Assembly (NCBI GenBank): GCA_002899795.1
Contig: PPDG01000295.1
Location: forward strand, 1 to 18,616
Reading direction: 5' to 3'
DNA length: 18,616 nucleotides
Source of the DNA: Desulfobacteraceae bacterium
GTDB taxonomy: Bacteria > Desulfobacterota > Syntrophobacteria > BM002
Shown one piece after another: positions 1 through 7,479 of the stretch (position 1 is the stretch's first letter; the number at the start of each line of letters is the position of its first letter). The position numbers were made by a program, and so were the translations under genes. The notes below the pieces were generated by a model. That model was given only the letters and a program-made list of their open reading frames with translations. It was not told where the DNA came from and did not search any database.

Positions 1-60
1 GCTCAGAATGACATGGAGGAGTTTCCGGATGGACTCTAACCAGGGGCGTTGCTAATTCAA

Positions 61-120
61 GTCTCCACGAAGAAATTAATGGAGACGATTTTTATGGGCG
101 GGTTATCCCCGCTTTTTTTT
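61..120 (+). terminator. Rho-independent terminator of a gene lying left of the window
   Basis: GCGGG (98-102) and CCCGC (108-112) form a stem around the loop TTATC and are followed directly by eight T residues (113-120), the standard form of an intrinsic terminator on the plus strand. A second inverted repeat, GTCTCCA (61-67) with TGGAGAC (80-86) and then GATTTTT, lies just before it and may act as a first hairpin. No coding region is visible to its left, so the terminated gene lies outside the window. Confidence 0.75.
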
Positions 121-139
121 ATTCAACATCTACAATATT

Positions 140-290
140 GAAACTGGGGACCCGCCCGTAGGGTGGGGAGTCCGAAGGACAATATCGAACAAGGAATTTC
201 GAACAGCAGAAGTTTTTAAAAGCAGTAAGGCAATATTTTTCACTTCGATATTCTACGGTTCCTTGTTCTGCGGTTCTGCTGTTCATATTC
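140..290. repeat. Repeat block: double-hairpin cassette copy 1 plus GAACA word array
   Basis: This gene-free stretch starts with a 43-nt cassette (140-182) that recurs at 13745-13787 with 41 of 43 bases identical and, more loosely, at 11473-11515. The cassette folds into two small hairpins: CCCGCCC-GTA-GGGTGGG (151-167) and GTCC-GAA-GGAC (170-180). It is followed by words AATATCGAA, GAACAAGGAA and GAACAGCAGAA (181-211), each of which has a reverse-complement copy at 244-284 (TTCGATATT, TTCCTTGTTC, TTCTGCTGTTC). The complementary words come in the same order rather than the mirrored order, so this is not one simple hairpin. No ORF is supported here. Confidence 0.7.
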
Positions 291-441
291 TCGGCGCCTT
301 GATAACTGATAGTGGGATCTTCTTTAGGCCTGGATTCTTCAGTTATTCGTCAGTTGGCGAAAAATAGCCTCATTGCAGAATTTACGATTGAACGACTCAA
401 CGATTTGATAAATTTGCCCTCTACGCTCTGCGAGAGAAACG

Positions 442-470
442 TGGCACGAAGATTGTAATGGTTATATAAT
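442..470 (+). promoter_or_regulatory. Candidate promoter for the LOG-family gene (TATAAT box; sigma-54-like site overlapping)
   Basis: A perfect TATAAT is present at 465-470, with only a poor -35 (TGGCAC, 442-447) at 17 bp. The same TGGCAC begins a sigma-54-like sequence, TGGCACG-N4-TTGTA (442-457), which has the right spacing but has GT where the -12 element needs GC. Either polymerase form could be meant. The sigma-70 reading is simpler, because the -12 C is strongly conserved in real sigma-54 promoters. The start site would fall near 477, about 65 nt before the preferred gene start. Confidence 0.4.
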
Positions 471-541
471 GGATTCACCTTTTTGCACACCTCATGGCGA
501 CAGAGACATCCTCTATTATCCACCCCGAAAGGGAGAAAGAG

Positions 542-1195
542 ATGACTGAACGGTCGTATCCCATCGATGATTTTACCGTGAAAGAAAGCTGGCGGCTTTT
601 TCGGATCATCGCCGAATTTGTCGATGGCTTCGAGACCATGGCAGAGATCTATCCGGCTGTGTCCATTTTTGGTTCTTCCCGAGTTGGGCCTGAAGATCCT
701 TTATACGAGAAAGCAAGAACCATTGCCCGTCTTTTTGCGGAAGATGGATTTAATGTGATTACCGGTGGTGGTCCCGGCCTGATGGAGGCAGCCAACCGGG
801 GGGCGGCCGAAGGGGGCGCTATGTCTGTAGGATTAAATATCCAGCTTCCCATGGAGCAGCAGCCAAATTCCTATGCTAACGTCAGTTTGGATTTCAGATA
901 TTTTTTTGTCCGCAAAGTGCTATTCATCAGATACGCTCAGGCCTATGTGGTGCTCCCTGGTGGTTTTGGAACCCTGGATGAACTGTTCGAGGCGCTCACC
1001 CTCATTCAGACAGACCGCATCAAGCCATTTCCGGTAATCCTGGTAGGGAATGATTATTGGACAGGTTTGATAAATTGGGTACGCGATCGGTTGTTGGAGA
1101 CAGGAAAAATATCGCCGGATGATCTGGACCTGATCCAGCTAGTGGATGACCCTGATGAGGTGGTGGCCGCGGTGAAGAGAATGGTTATTGTTTAA
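542..1195 (+). CDS. LOG-family protein (TIGR00730, cytokinin riboside 5'-monophosphate phosphoribohydrolase-like)
   Basis: A 217-residue cytosolic Rossmann-fold protein of the LOG (lysine-decarboxylase-like) family. Members hydrolyse the N-glycosidic bond of nucleoside 5'-monophosphates, releasing base and ribose 5-phosphate; the bacterial substrate is often AMP or another purine monophosphate. Both family signatures are visible: a glycine-rich GGGPGLMEA loop at residues 75-83 and PGGFGTLDE at 139-147, which matches PGGxGTxxE and carries the catalytic Glu. The start at 542 is preferred because AAGGGAG lies 8 nt upstream. An in-frame ATG at 494 would add 16 residues but has no ribosome-binding site and is very near the predicted transcription start. 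The gene stands alone and is convergent with rng. The family is certain, but the exact nucleotide substrate cannot be read from the sequence. Confidence 0.9.
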   Translation: MTERSYPIDDFTVKESWRLFRIIAEFVDGFETMAEIYPAVSIFGSSRVGPEDPLYEKARTIARLFAEDGFNVITGGGPGLMEAANRGAAEGGAMSVGLNIQLPMEQQPNSYANVSLDFRYFFVRKVLFIRYAQAYVVLPGGFGTLDELFEALTLIQTDRIKPFPVILVGNDYWTGLINWVRDRLLETGKISPDDLDLIQLVDDPDEVVAAVKRMVIV

Positions 1196-1300
1196 GGTTA
1201 TTTAGTTATAGAGAACCTGATCGACTCGGCAGGTCATATTTCAATGACCTTGCCGGTAAAGATTGCGAGCTGTATTGGAGTACTAGAGTCTATGAAATCC

Positions 1301-1425
1301 CAAACTCCAAGCACCAAATTACAAACAAATCTCAAATTCCAATATCAAATGACCAAAACAGGTTTTGAATTTTGGTCATTGTTATTTGTTTGTTATTTGA
1401 AATTTGTGATTTGGAATTTTTAGTC
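1301..1425. repeat. AT-rich palindromic word repeat (CAAAT type)
   Basis: The 327-nt gap between the LOG gene and rng is mostly filled by this element. Its centre is a perfect inverted repeat, ATGACCAAAA with TTTTGGTCAT around an 11-nt spacer. On either side are variants of CAAACAAAT, CAAATTCC and CAAATT on the left and ATTTGTTTG, ATTTGAAATT and GATTTGGAATT on the right, so the whole block is a ragged palindrome. A related but more decayed block occurs at 13636-13835, where CAAATG and GGTCATTTG are again the central words. No coding sequence is seen. Confidence 0.65.
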
Positions 1426-1481
1426 ACTTCAGCTGACTCACGCACGAAAGGGAAAGAGCATTGAAGCCCCCTCAGGAGGCA

Positions 1482-1522
1482 GTCCAAAGCTAGGCCCTTT
1501 GGACCCGGATTCTTTATTTTTT
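1482..1522. terminator. Candidate bidirectional terminator between the LOG gene and rng
   Basis: GTCCAAAG (1482-1489) and CTTTGGAC (1497-1504) form a perfect 8-bp stem around a 7-nt loop. On the plus strand it is followed after six bases by the T-rich tract 1511-1522, which suits termination of transcription from the left. Read on the minus strand, the A-rich tract precedes the hairpin directly after the rng stop codon, and a second small hairpin (GCCTCC-TGA-GGGGGC) follows, so it can also mark the end of the rng transcript. The distance between stem and T tract makes this weaker than a textbook case. Confidence 0.5.
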
Positions 1523-3010
1523 CTAATCCCCTGCCTCAATTTGGGAAAATTTCAGCTGACCTTCACCGGGTGTGATGTCTTGGCGCCCCTCAATTTGAAT
1601 GTTTGCAGCGTATCGGTTCCCCAGTTTTAGAAGTTCGGCCCGTTTTTTGTTCAAGAGATAGTCAGCTACCTCCGTGGCAAAGTAGCCGTGCACCTGATTG
1701 GCTTTGCCGCGGCTGAGTTCCAACCAAATTTTTCGCAGATAGGTCAGAGCGGTGGCTTCAGTGGATCGAACCACACCGGTTCCGCTGCAGCGGAGGCAAG
1801 ACACATACGAACTTGACTGCACAGAAGGACGCAGCCTCTGACGCGAGACCTCCATTAGGCCGAACTTGCTAATACGCCCCATCTCTGTTTTGGCCCTGTC
1901 TTTCTTGAACTCCTCCCGTAGAGCTATTTCCACCTGGCGAATATGCTTGCGGTCCTTCATGTCAATGAAATCAATGACCACCAACCCGCCTAGATCGCGG
2001 AGGCGCAGTTGTCGCGGAACTTCGACCGCCGCCTCCATGTTGGTTTTGAAGGCGGTTTCCCCAAGTCTCTTCTCGCGGCTGGACCTGCCCGAGTTCACAT
2101 CCACGGCCACCAGAGCCTCAGTAGTATCTATTACCAGGAACCCTCCTGATTTCAAGTGAACCCTGTTGCTATAGATGGTCTCAATCTGGTTCTCAAGTTC
2201 GTATTCGGCGAAAATGGGTCTCTTCTCCTTGTAGGGCTTGACCAACCAGCGATGGCGAGGCGAGACCACAGCCATAAAATCCTTGACCCGCTTGTAAACC
2301 TCTTTGTTGTCAACCTGGATTCTTTTGATGTCGGCGGTGAAATAATCCCTGATAGCACGGATTGTGAGGTCTCGTTCCTGATAGAGCAAGGTTGGAGCCT
2401 TCATTTCTTGGGCAGTGGCCTTGATATTCTTCCACAGCCGGAGCAGATAGCGGAAATCACGAGAAAGGTCACGCTTCGTTCTATTCTCGCCTGCAGTACG
2501 AACGATAAGGTGGATGCCATCGGGCACGGACAGTTCGGAGATGATCTGCCGCAACCGCTGCCGCTGCGGTTCGTCTTCAATTTGCCGAGAAATGCCGCCG
2601 TGTTTGCTCCCAGGCATCAGTACGAGATAGCGGCCCGGCAGAGAGACATAGGTGGTCAGGAAAGCACCTTTGGTAGGAGTTGCTTCTTTTACCACTTGAA
2701 CCATGAGTTCCTGGCCAGGCCGCAGGGCGTCTTGAATGGGAACGCGCTTTCCCTCTTCGGGCGGTTCATGTTGGTAGTATTCAGAGTGAATCTCCGGCAG
2801 CTGGAGAAAGCCGTTTTTGTCGGTACCGAAGTCAACGAAGGCGGCCTGGAGGCTAGGCTGAATATTGACCACCACTCCTTTGTAGATATTGCCCCGCGTG
2901 TTTTCGCGGGTGGTAGTCTCAACGTAGAACTCTTCCAGCTTCTTACCCGAGACAATGGCCAGGCGATATTCTTCCGGCTCCTCGGCATTAATTAGCATTT
3001 GTCGGCTCAT
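1523..3010 (-). CDS. rng: Ribonuclease G (Rne/Rng family endoribonuclease)
   Basis: This is a 495-residue single-strand-specific endoribonuclease for rRNA 5'-end maturation and mRNA turnover. Its length is that of RNase G (about 490); the long unstructured C-terminal scaffold of RNase E is absent. An S1 RNA-binding segment lies at about residues 38-120 (RGNIYKGVV onward, interrupted by a loop). The catalytic DNase I-like core has metal-binding Asp304 in VAVDVNSG and Asp347 in VVIDF. Cys405 and Cys408 (CLRC) form the Zn-link that joins the subunits. The remaining 85 residues match the small domain of the family. It ends in TAG, with an in-frame TAA two sense codons later. The start is the ATG at 3010, with AGGG 6 nt upstream and GGAGG further away. 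A 20-bp perfect palindrome lies 45 nt before it. Confidence 0.95.
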   Translation of the reverse strand: MSRQMLINAEEPEEYRLAIVSGKKLEEFYVETTTRENTRGNIYKGVVVNIQPSLQAAFVDFGTDKNGFLQLPEIHSEYYQHEPPEEGKRVPIQDALRPGQELMVQVVKEATPTKGAFLTTYVSLPGRYLVLMPGSKHGGISRQIEDEPQRQRLRQIISELSVPDGIHLIVRTAGENRTKRDLSRDFRYLLRLWKNIKATAQEMKAPTLLYQERDLTIRAIRDYFTADIKRIQVDNKEVYKRVKDFMAVVSPRHRWLVKPYKEKRPIFAEYELENQIETIYSNRVHLKSGGFLVIDTTEALVAVDVNSGRSSREKRLGETAFKTNMEAAVEVPRQLRLRDLGGLVVIDFIDMKDRKHIRQVEIALREEFKKDRAKTEMGRISKFGLMEVSRQRLRPSVQSSSYVSCLRCSGTGVVRSTEATALTYLRKIWLELSRGKANQVHGYFATEVADYLLNKKRAELLKLGNRYAANIQIEGRQDITPGEGQLKFSQIEAGD

Positions 3011-3055
3011 GCTTTCCCTATGCCCACCTCCTTAGCACAAATTACTATCAATTTT

Positions 3056-3075
3056 CCTTCACAGATCTGTGAAGG
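3056..3075 (-). promoter_or_regulatory. Perfect 20-bp palindrome upstream of rng (operator or 5' hairpin)
   Basis: CCTTCACAGATCTGTGAAGG reads the same on both strands. It lies 45 nt before the rng start. On the minus strand its TTCACA could serve as a -35 element, with GATAGT 18 bp downstream as a weak -10. The palindrome would then be an operator overlapping the promoter. As RNA it can instead fold as an 8-bp stem with a GATC loop. No known regulator is recognised. Confidence 0.5.
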
Positions 3076-3126
3076 GTTGAAGTGGAGGATAAGATAAACC
3101 AGGGGTGGGGGGAATGCAAGAGAATT

Positions 3127-3216
3127 ACGCAAAGCGCAGAGCGCATGGCGCACAGCGTTCAATACCCCACTAGTTCTAAGACTCCATACGCTCTGCGCTT
3201 AGCGCTAGGCGCTTTG
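3127..3216. repeat. GCGC word repeat with inverted arms
   Basis: The left arm (about 3130-3155) is made of variants of AAGCGC, AGAGCGC and ATGGCGC. The right arm (about 3187-3216) has the complementary words GCTCTGCGCTT, AGCGCTAGGCGC and TTTGCGC. Between them lie about 30 unrelated bases. The right arm contains the last codons and the TAG stop of the minus-strand gene that ends at 3205. Related arms occur at 10381-10391 with 10500-10516, and one-sided at 12613-12648. Confidence 0.7.
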
Positions 3217-4545
3217 CGCGAGCCGATTTTGCTGATGCTGTGTAGCCTGATACATAAAGGTGCGGATGATTGCCTCGAGGTTGGGTTGGTAGGTGCCGTC
3301 ATAGGCGGCATCAATGTAAGGGACATTCATTCGGTCCAGGATAGGTTTCAGAATGGCTGAACACATGGTACTGGGCATACAGGTGAAAGGAAATACATTG
3401 ACGATTCCATCATAACCATGCAGGCAGTATTCCAGGGCGCCACCAATGCTAATGCCCGCTTCAGTGCCAATCTTGAAGGAAAAAAGGCGATCATTGTCAA
3501 GCTGCCTTTCTAAAGTACTGATCCTGTGATCTTCGTGGATAGGGAGATGTTTTCTCACCCTGCGGTAAATCTGATCCATACGGAAATACTGGTAGGCTAG
3601 TTCAGTGCGGTTTTTCAGCCAATTTCGAAAATGGCGCCGAAGACTCTTGAGGTCACGTTTCTTGAGGGCAAAAACGACCTCTCTTTTTGCCTTGAGCATA
3701 TTGTCATAAGAGACATAGTTTATCCACTCGGCAATAGAGGCGTTGACCACCTCCCCGCCGTGGCTCTCCAGGAGTTTGATAAGATCCTGGTTTGATTGCC
3801 GGTGGCTGCGCAAGTAAATTTCGCCGACCATGCCGATGAGTGGTTTGGGCGGGATGCTCGGATCTATAAGATTTCTGGCTTTCTTGACCACCTGCTCCAG
3901 AGTACTCAAGATACGGTTGAATCTCTTCTGGCGACCGTGGGTTTCCATTTCCTGGCACATGAGGGAAAGGGCTTTTTCAAGATAGTCCTCTGCTATTCCT
4001 GCCTCTTGTTCATATGGGCGAGTGCGCCAAAGCGTACGATCGAGAACGTCGCCGATGACAAGGCCCACGTATGCACTTCTCCGGAAGTGTGTTCGCACTT
4101 CCGGCCCCATTAATCCTCCGAGAGAATAGGAATCTTCAGCGGTGATGGAGGTGATGCGAGTCTTGCTAAAGCCGTCCATCGAATCCATGACGATGCGGTG
4201 CAACTTGTTGTACATGCCGAATCGGCATGGACCGCCGGATTCCGCCATGAAATAGAGATAGTTCTCAGCTCTAAAAGCCTCTCCCAGTCTCTCTTTTTCG
4301 CGCTCTAGATGGTAAAGAACATCTCCTAGAGTGACCTGGCAAGGAAAGCATTCTTTGCCTGAAGTGTACTGTTTCCCAAGTTGCAACCCCTTGTAGGTCT
4401 CCATAACCTGCGCATCGACGCCGAAGCTTCTCATGGTGGCACCAACGAGATGACTCACGGTCCGACCCATTTCCGGCACGAGCAGTTTCTTGTTGGCCAG
4501 ACTGAATTTACCAACCTTAGCTTTCAGTGATTCAAATGCGGTCAT
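3205..4545 (-). CDS. COG3581-type partner protein of the acyl-CoA dehydratase activase system
   Basis: A 446-residue cytosolic protein related to the C-terminal quarter of the very long proteins called CoA protein activase or acyl-CoA dehydratase activase-related, and to the 2-hydroxyacyl-CoA dehydratase (HgdB-like) fold. In many genomes it is fused to the COG1924/DUF2229 portion, whereas here it is a separate gene 135 bp downstream. Probable iron-sulfur ligands are Cys66 and Cys69 (ECFPC), Cys107 (GPCRFG), and Cys389 and Cys395 (CMPSTMC). By analogy with activase-driven enzymes, including the double-cubane cluster proteins, it would receive low-potential electrons from the ATPase; the substrate is unknown. 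The Shine-Dalgarno site is weak. The last codons and TAG stop lie inside a GCGC word repeat, and TAA follows after one sense codon. Confidence 0.85.
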   Translation of the reverse strand: MTAFESLKAKVGKFSLANKKLLVPEMGRTVSHLVGATMRSFGVDAQVMETYKGLQLGKQYTSGKECFPCQVTLGDVLYHLEREKERLGEAFRAENYLYFMAESGGPCRFGMYNKLHRIVMDSMDGFSKTRITSITAEDSYSLGGLMGPEVRTHFRRSAYVGLVIGDVLDRTLWRTRPYEQEAGIAEDYLEKALSLMCQEMETHGRQKRFNRILSTLEQVVKKARNLIDPSIPPKPLIGMVGEIYLRSHRQSNQDLIKLLESHGGEVVNASIAEWINYVSYDNMLKAKREVVFALKKRDLKSLRRHFRNWLKNRTELAYQYFRMDQIYRRVRKHLPIHEDHRISTLERQLDNDRLFSFKIGTEAGISIGGALEYCLHGYDGIVNVFPFTCMPSTMCSAILKPILDRMNVPYIDAAYDGTYQPNLEAIIRTFMYQATQHQQNRLAQSA

Positions 4546-4590
4546 GACTCACGCACCAATGATCTTATCTGTCTGGTCTAAGCAATGTCT

Positions 4591-4662
4591 GTGGGAGCGG
4601 CTTTCCAGTCGCGATTTTTCCATTGCCTCAACGCCATATCGCGGCTGGAAAGCCGCTCCCAC
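4591..4662. repeat. REP-like inverted pair between the two activase genes
   Basis: Two 25-nt arms beginning GTGGGAGCGGCTTTCCAG (4591-4615) and ending CTGGAAAGCCGCTCCCAC (4638-4662) are complementary at 24 of 25 positions and are separated by 22 nt. Similar sequences (GTGGGAGCGGCTTT followed by CCGCGA) are known as repetitive extragenic palindromes in many proteobacteria. The hairpin lies 18 nt after the stop of the long activase gene and 45 nt before the next start, so in the mRNA it would sit between the cistrons, where such elements can protect upstream RNA or reduce downstream expression. No REP transposase gene is in the window. Confidence 0.75.
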
Positions 4663-4680
4663 CCGATAATGGATCTGCTC

Positions 4681-7449
4681 TCAGGAAGCGCGACATTTCA
4701 TTTCCTGCCAGTTGCTAAGGGTTTGGTTGTGCTCATTCTGGATTACGTTCTTGAATGCTTCCAACCTGGTTACCACTCCTGCCACTGCACTGTGTTCGTC
4801 CAGCTCCAGAATAAGATAGGGCTTTTTCCCCATGACGTGGCGATAGAAGTGTTCAATGAAGGAATCGGCGCCACAACTGAAATTGGTGAGGTGTATACCA
4901 TAACAGCCAGAATGTGCTTTTACCAATTTGGCCGTTCGGAGAATCTGAGCTCCCAGGCCCCAGTACATATTGGGAAAATCGCTGAGATCGACACTCTCAG
5001 TGTCCAGAAAATCATAGGGGATGGCCTTGATACCCAGTTTGGCCAAATTCTGCCCCAACCGGAGGCTCAACCTTTCATCGTGAAGGTTGTAGGGTCGACC
5101 ACTCACTGCGACCCAAAGATCGTTCGGTTGCAGTGATTGAAGAAAGGTATGACCGTGCTGGACGAGATCGCGCTGGAAGGTCATTTGAACTTCCAAAGCT
5201 TCGCGATAGGCGCGATCAATTTGACGCTGGCTTAACCCAAACCTCTCCCCGAGGCTACGGTGAAGATCCAGGACTATTCGCTCCACCGGCTCTTTCAGGT
5301 AAACGGTCGGAGAAATGAGGCTGGAAGGAGGGATATTCAGGGCCGCACTAGCCATATACTGACTTCCTTGTACAAGCGGACAGAAGAAGCCGGTTTCCTC
5401 GGATTGAGGTGTAGACAGGTTAATGGTGGTAGGAAGGAAAAGGTAGCGGGTCTGCCCCATGAGGGTTTTGACGTGACCTTGGAATACCTTAATGGGGTAG
5501 CAGGTCTCCGAGGTCATGGACTCAATGCCGGCCACGGAAATTTCCTGATCGGTCTTGGGAGAAAGAACAACGGCAAAGCCCAGCTTTGTCCAAAAATGGG
5601 ACCAGAGAATGCTATGCTGCAACAGGTGCAGGGTCCGGGGAATACCTATAGTAGGCTTGCCGTCAAAAGACTCCTGGACTTGGTTGGCTGCTAAGTTCTG
5701 CGAGCGGAGTTCTGCCAGGTCCACGGAATTGCCTTTGAGGTAATCCAGCAAGATGAGTTCGCGTTTCTTGAACCAGTCTTCTTCCCTCTCCTTCCTATCC
5801 CCCCTCATTTCATAACGGCCGCAGTCTCCTCCCCAGATACTCTTGCGACCACCAAAATCGTATATTTTTAGTTTGCACTCGTTGTGGCAGTTCTTATCAG
5901 CGCGACAGATCTTTTCTTTATTAGAGATGTTCGCTTGAATCAGAGGATCTAAGCCAGGGAAGTCCGACCTGACAAATTCCGAGTTCACTCTTTTTTCCAT
6001 GATGCTTAAAGCAGCGCCGTGGGCTCCGAGAACCTCTCGATGCTCTGGCATTATTATTTCTTGGTCAAGAACATTCTCAAAGGCGGCAACAATTCCCTTG
6101 TTCAGCGACGGTCCGCCGAGAAACATGATTCTCTTGCCGATCCTCCGCTTTTCCACTACGCGGTTGAGGTAGTTGTGGACGATGGCGTAGCAAAGTCCGG
6201 CGATCAGATCCTGCAAACGGGCGCCTTTTTGAGCATAAGAGACCAAGTCAGATTCCATGAACACGGTGCAGCGTTCGGCCAAATTGATAGGGCTGTCGGA
6301 AGACAGGGCAATGTCCTGGAACTCTCTGACGATGTTGATTTTTAGTTTGTTGGCCAACTCGTGGAGGAAACTTCCGGTTCCGGCGGCACATACCTTGTTC
6401 ATATCGAAGTCCATGGGATTGCCTTGCTCAATCCAGATGTATTTGGAGTCCTGGCCGCCTATCTCAAAAACCGTGTCCACATCCGGGTCCCAGAGAACCG
6501 CTGCCCGGGCATGGGTTGTAATCTCGTCGATAATAAGATCAGCCTTGATAAAATCTCCTACCACATGTCGTCCCGATCCCGTAGTAGCGGTTCCAAGAAA
6601 CTCAAGACCGTCGCCAAATTCCTCACGTATCCCTTTCAGGAGTTTCTGGGCCACTTCGATGGGCTTCCCTTGGGTTTGAACGTACTGCTTGTGGATAATG
6701 TTCTTGTTCGAATCCATGAGGACGGTCTTGGTAGTAGTGGAGCCGATGTCAACCCCCAGGAAAACTTGAAGCTTAGCACTGGGTGACACCTTTCGTTTCG
6801 GAATAACTACGTTGTCAGTGAATGTGGTTTTGCGGAGACGGAGGGGCGGGGCTTTGGGAAAATCACTGGCCCCTTCATCCACCATGGTTTTTAGGGCAGT
6901 GAGATCGGACTTGCCCTGTTGTTCTTGGCTACGAGCGAACAGTGCTGCTCCGAGTGCCCCGAGAGAGGTGTGGTGCGGGGGTACAGTCAACTGGGGGAAG
7001 TAGCGGCGAAAGGCCTCCACCTGAAGGTCGTTGTTGGCGACACCGCCAATGAAAACTACCGGGTCCTGCACATCTTGGCTTGCAACAATGGTGCTGATGT
7101 AGTTGGCAGCATTTCCCTGATGGAGGCCAGCGATGATGTTACCCAGCGACTCACCTTTGTTCTGCAAGTGAATCATGTCTGACTTAGTAAAGACGGTACA
7201 GCGACAGGCCACCGGGGCAGCACCGGTGCTCTCCTTGCCCCGAGCGATGAAGCTGGCCAAAATCTCGGAAATGTGTTCTTGACAAAATGAGATATTTTCG
7301 TCGTAGAGAAATGAAGAGAGCCTTTCTGCCTGTTGGTCAATAAAGGAGCCGGTCCCAGCAGCACAGGGCCCGTTCATGGCGAAAGACTTGAGGTACCATT
7401 GCCCGTTTTTGTGAGTGAGCAGATACAGGGCTGCATCTTGGCCTCCCAT
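4681..7449 (-). CDS. Acyl-CoA dehydratase activase, tandem BadF/BcrA ATPase domains plus DUF2229 (main part, after an amber codon)
   Basis: These 922 codons continue in the same frame from 7480-7752 across one TAG, giving about 1,023 residues for the intact gene. This part holds the rest of ATPase domain 1 (GGQD at residue 2; CAAGTGSF with Cys29; CTVF with Cys84; IGGVANN at 134-140) and a complete second domain (VDIGSTTTKT at 233-242; GGQDSK at 331-336; Cys354 in CAAGTGSF; Cys394 in CTVF; LGGPSLN at 444-450). After these come a Cys cluster (Cys515, 521, 525, 543) and a DUF2229/COG3580 region from about 598. In known activases the two Cys of each subunit hold a [4Fe-4S] cluster at the dimer interface, and ATP drives electron injection into a dehydratase. 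Here two domains in one chain could form that pair. The partner is the next gene (3205-4545). The substrate is unknown. ATG 7449 is only the first Met after the amber codon and has no evident ribosome-binding site. Confidence 0.85.
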   Translation of the reverse strand: MGGQDAALYLLTHKNGQWYLKSFAMNGPCAAGTGSFIDQQAERLSSFLYDENISFCQEHISEILASFIARGKESTGAAPVACRCTVFTKSDMIHLQNKGESLGNIIAGLHQGNAANYISTIVASQDVQDPVVFIGGVANNDLQVEAFRRYFPQLTVPPHHTSLGALGAALFARSQEQQGKSDLTALKTMVDEGASDFPKAPPLRLRKTTFTDNVVIPKRKVSPSAKLQVFLGVDIGSTTTKTVLMDSNKNIIHKQYVQTQGKPIEVAQKLLKGIREEFGDGLEFLGTATTGSGRHVVGDFIKADLIIDEITTHARAAVLWDPDVDTVFEIGGQDSKYIWIEQGNPMDFDMNKVCAAGTGSFLHELANKLKINIVREFQDIALSSDSPINLAERCTVFMESDLVSYAQKGARLQDLIAGLCYAIVHNYLNRVVEKRRIGKRIMFLGGPSLNKGIVAAFENVLDQEIIMPEHREVLGAHGAALSIMEKRVNSEFVRSDFPGLDPLIQANISNKEKICRADKNCHNECKLKIYDFGGRKSIWGGDCGRYEMRGDRKEREEDWFKKRELILLDYLKGNSVDLAELRSQNLAANQVQESFDGKPTIGIPRTLHLLQHSILWSHFWTKLGFAVVLSPKTDQEISVAGIESMTSETCYPIKVFQGHVKTLMGQTRYLFLPTTINLSTPQSEETGFFCPLVQGSQYMASAALNIPPSSLISPTVYLKEPVERIVLDLHRSLGERFGLSQRQIDRAYREALEVQMTFQRDLVQHGHTFLQSLQPNDLWVAVSGRPYNLHDERLSLRLGQNLAKLGIKAIPYDFLDTESVDLSDFPNMYWGLGAQILRTAKLVKAHSGCYGIHLTNFSCGADSFIEHFYRHVMGKKPYLILELDEHSAVAGVVTRLEAFKNVIQNEHNQTLSNWQEMKCRAS

Positions 7450-7479
7450 GGCGATAATGGCAGAGGCGTCAGGAACCAG

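Noticed and set aside
494..541. ATG at 494 as the start of the LOG-family gene
   Set aside because: There is no ribosome-binding site. The ATG at 542 has AAGGGAG at good distance, and the family domain begins after it.
2156..2995. A 279-codon plus-strand frame inside rng
   Set aside because: It is antisense to a clearly conserved RNase G with intact catalytic and Zn-link residues, has no ribosome-binding site and resembles no family.
3205..3207. General reassignment of TAG to an amino acid in this genome
   Set aside because: Three genes of the window end in TAG at positions where their families normally end, and read-through would add only repeat-derived residues. Local read-through at 7480 remains possible but is not supported by the window alone.
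4585..5136. A 183-codon plus-strand frame over the end of the activase gene
   Set aside because: It is antisense to conserved activase sequence and begins inside the REP-like hairpin; it is a by-product of codon bias.
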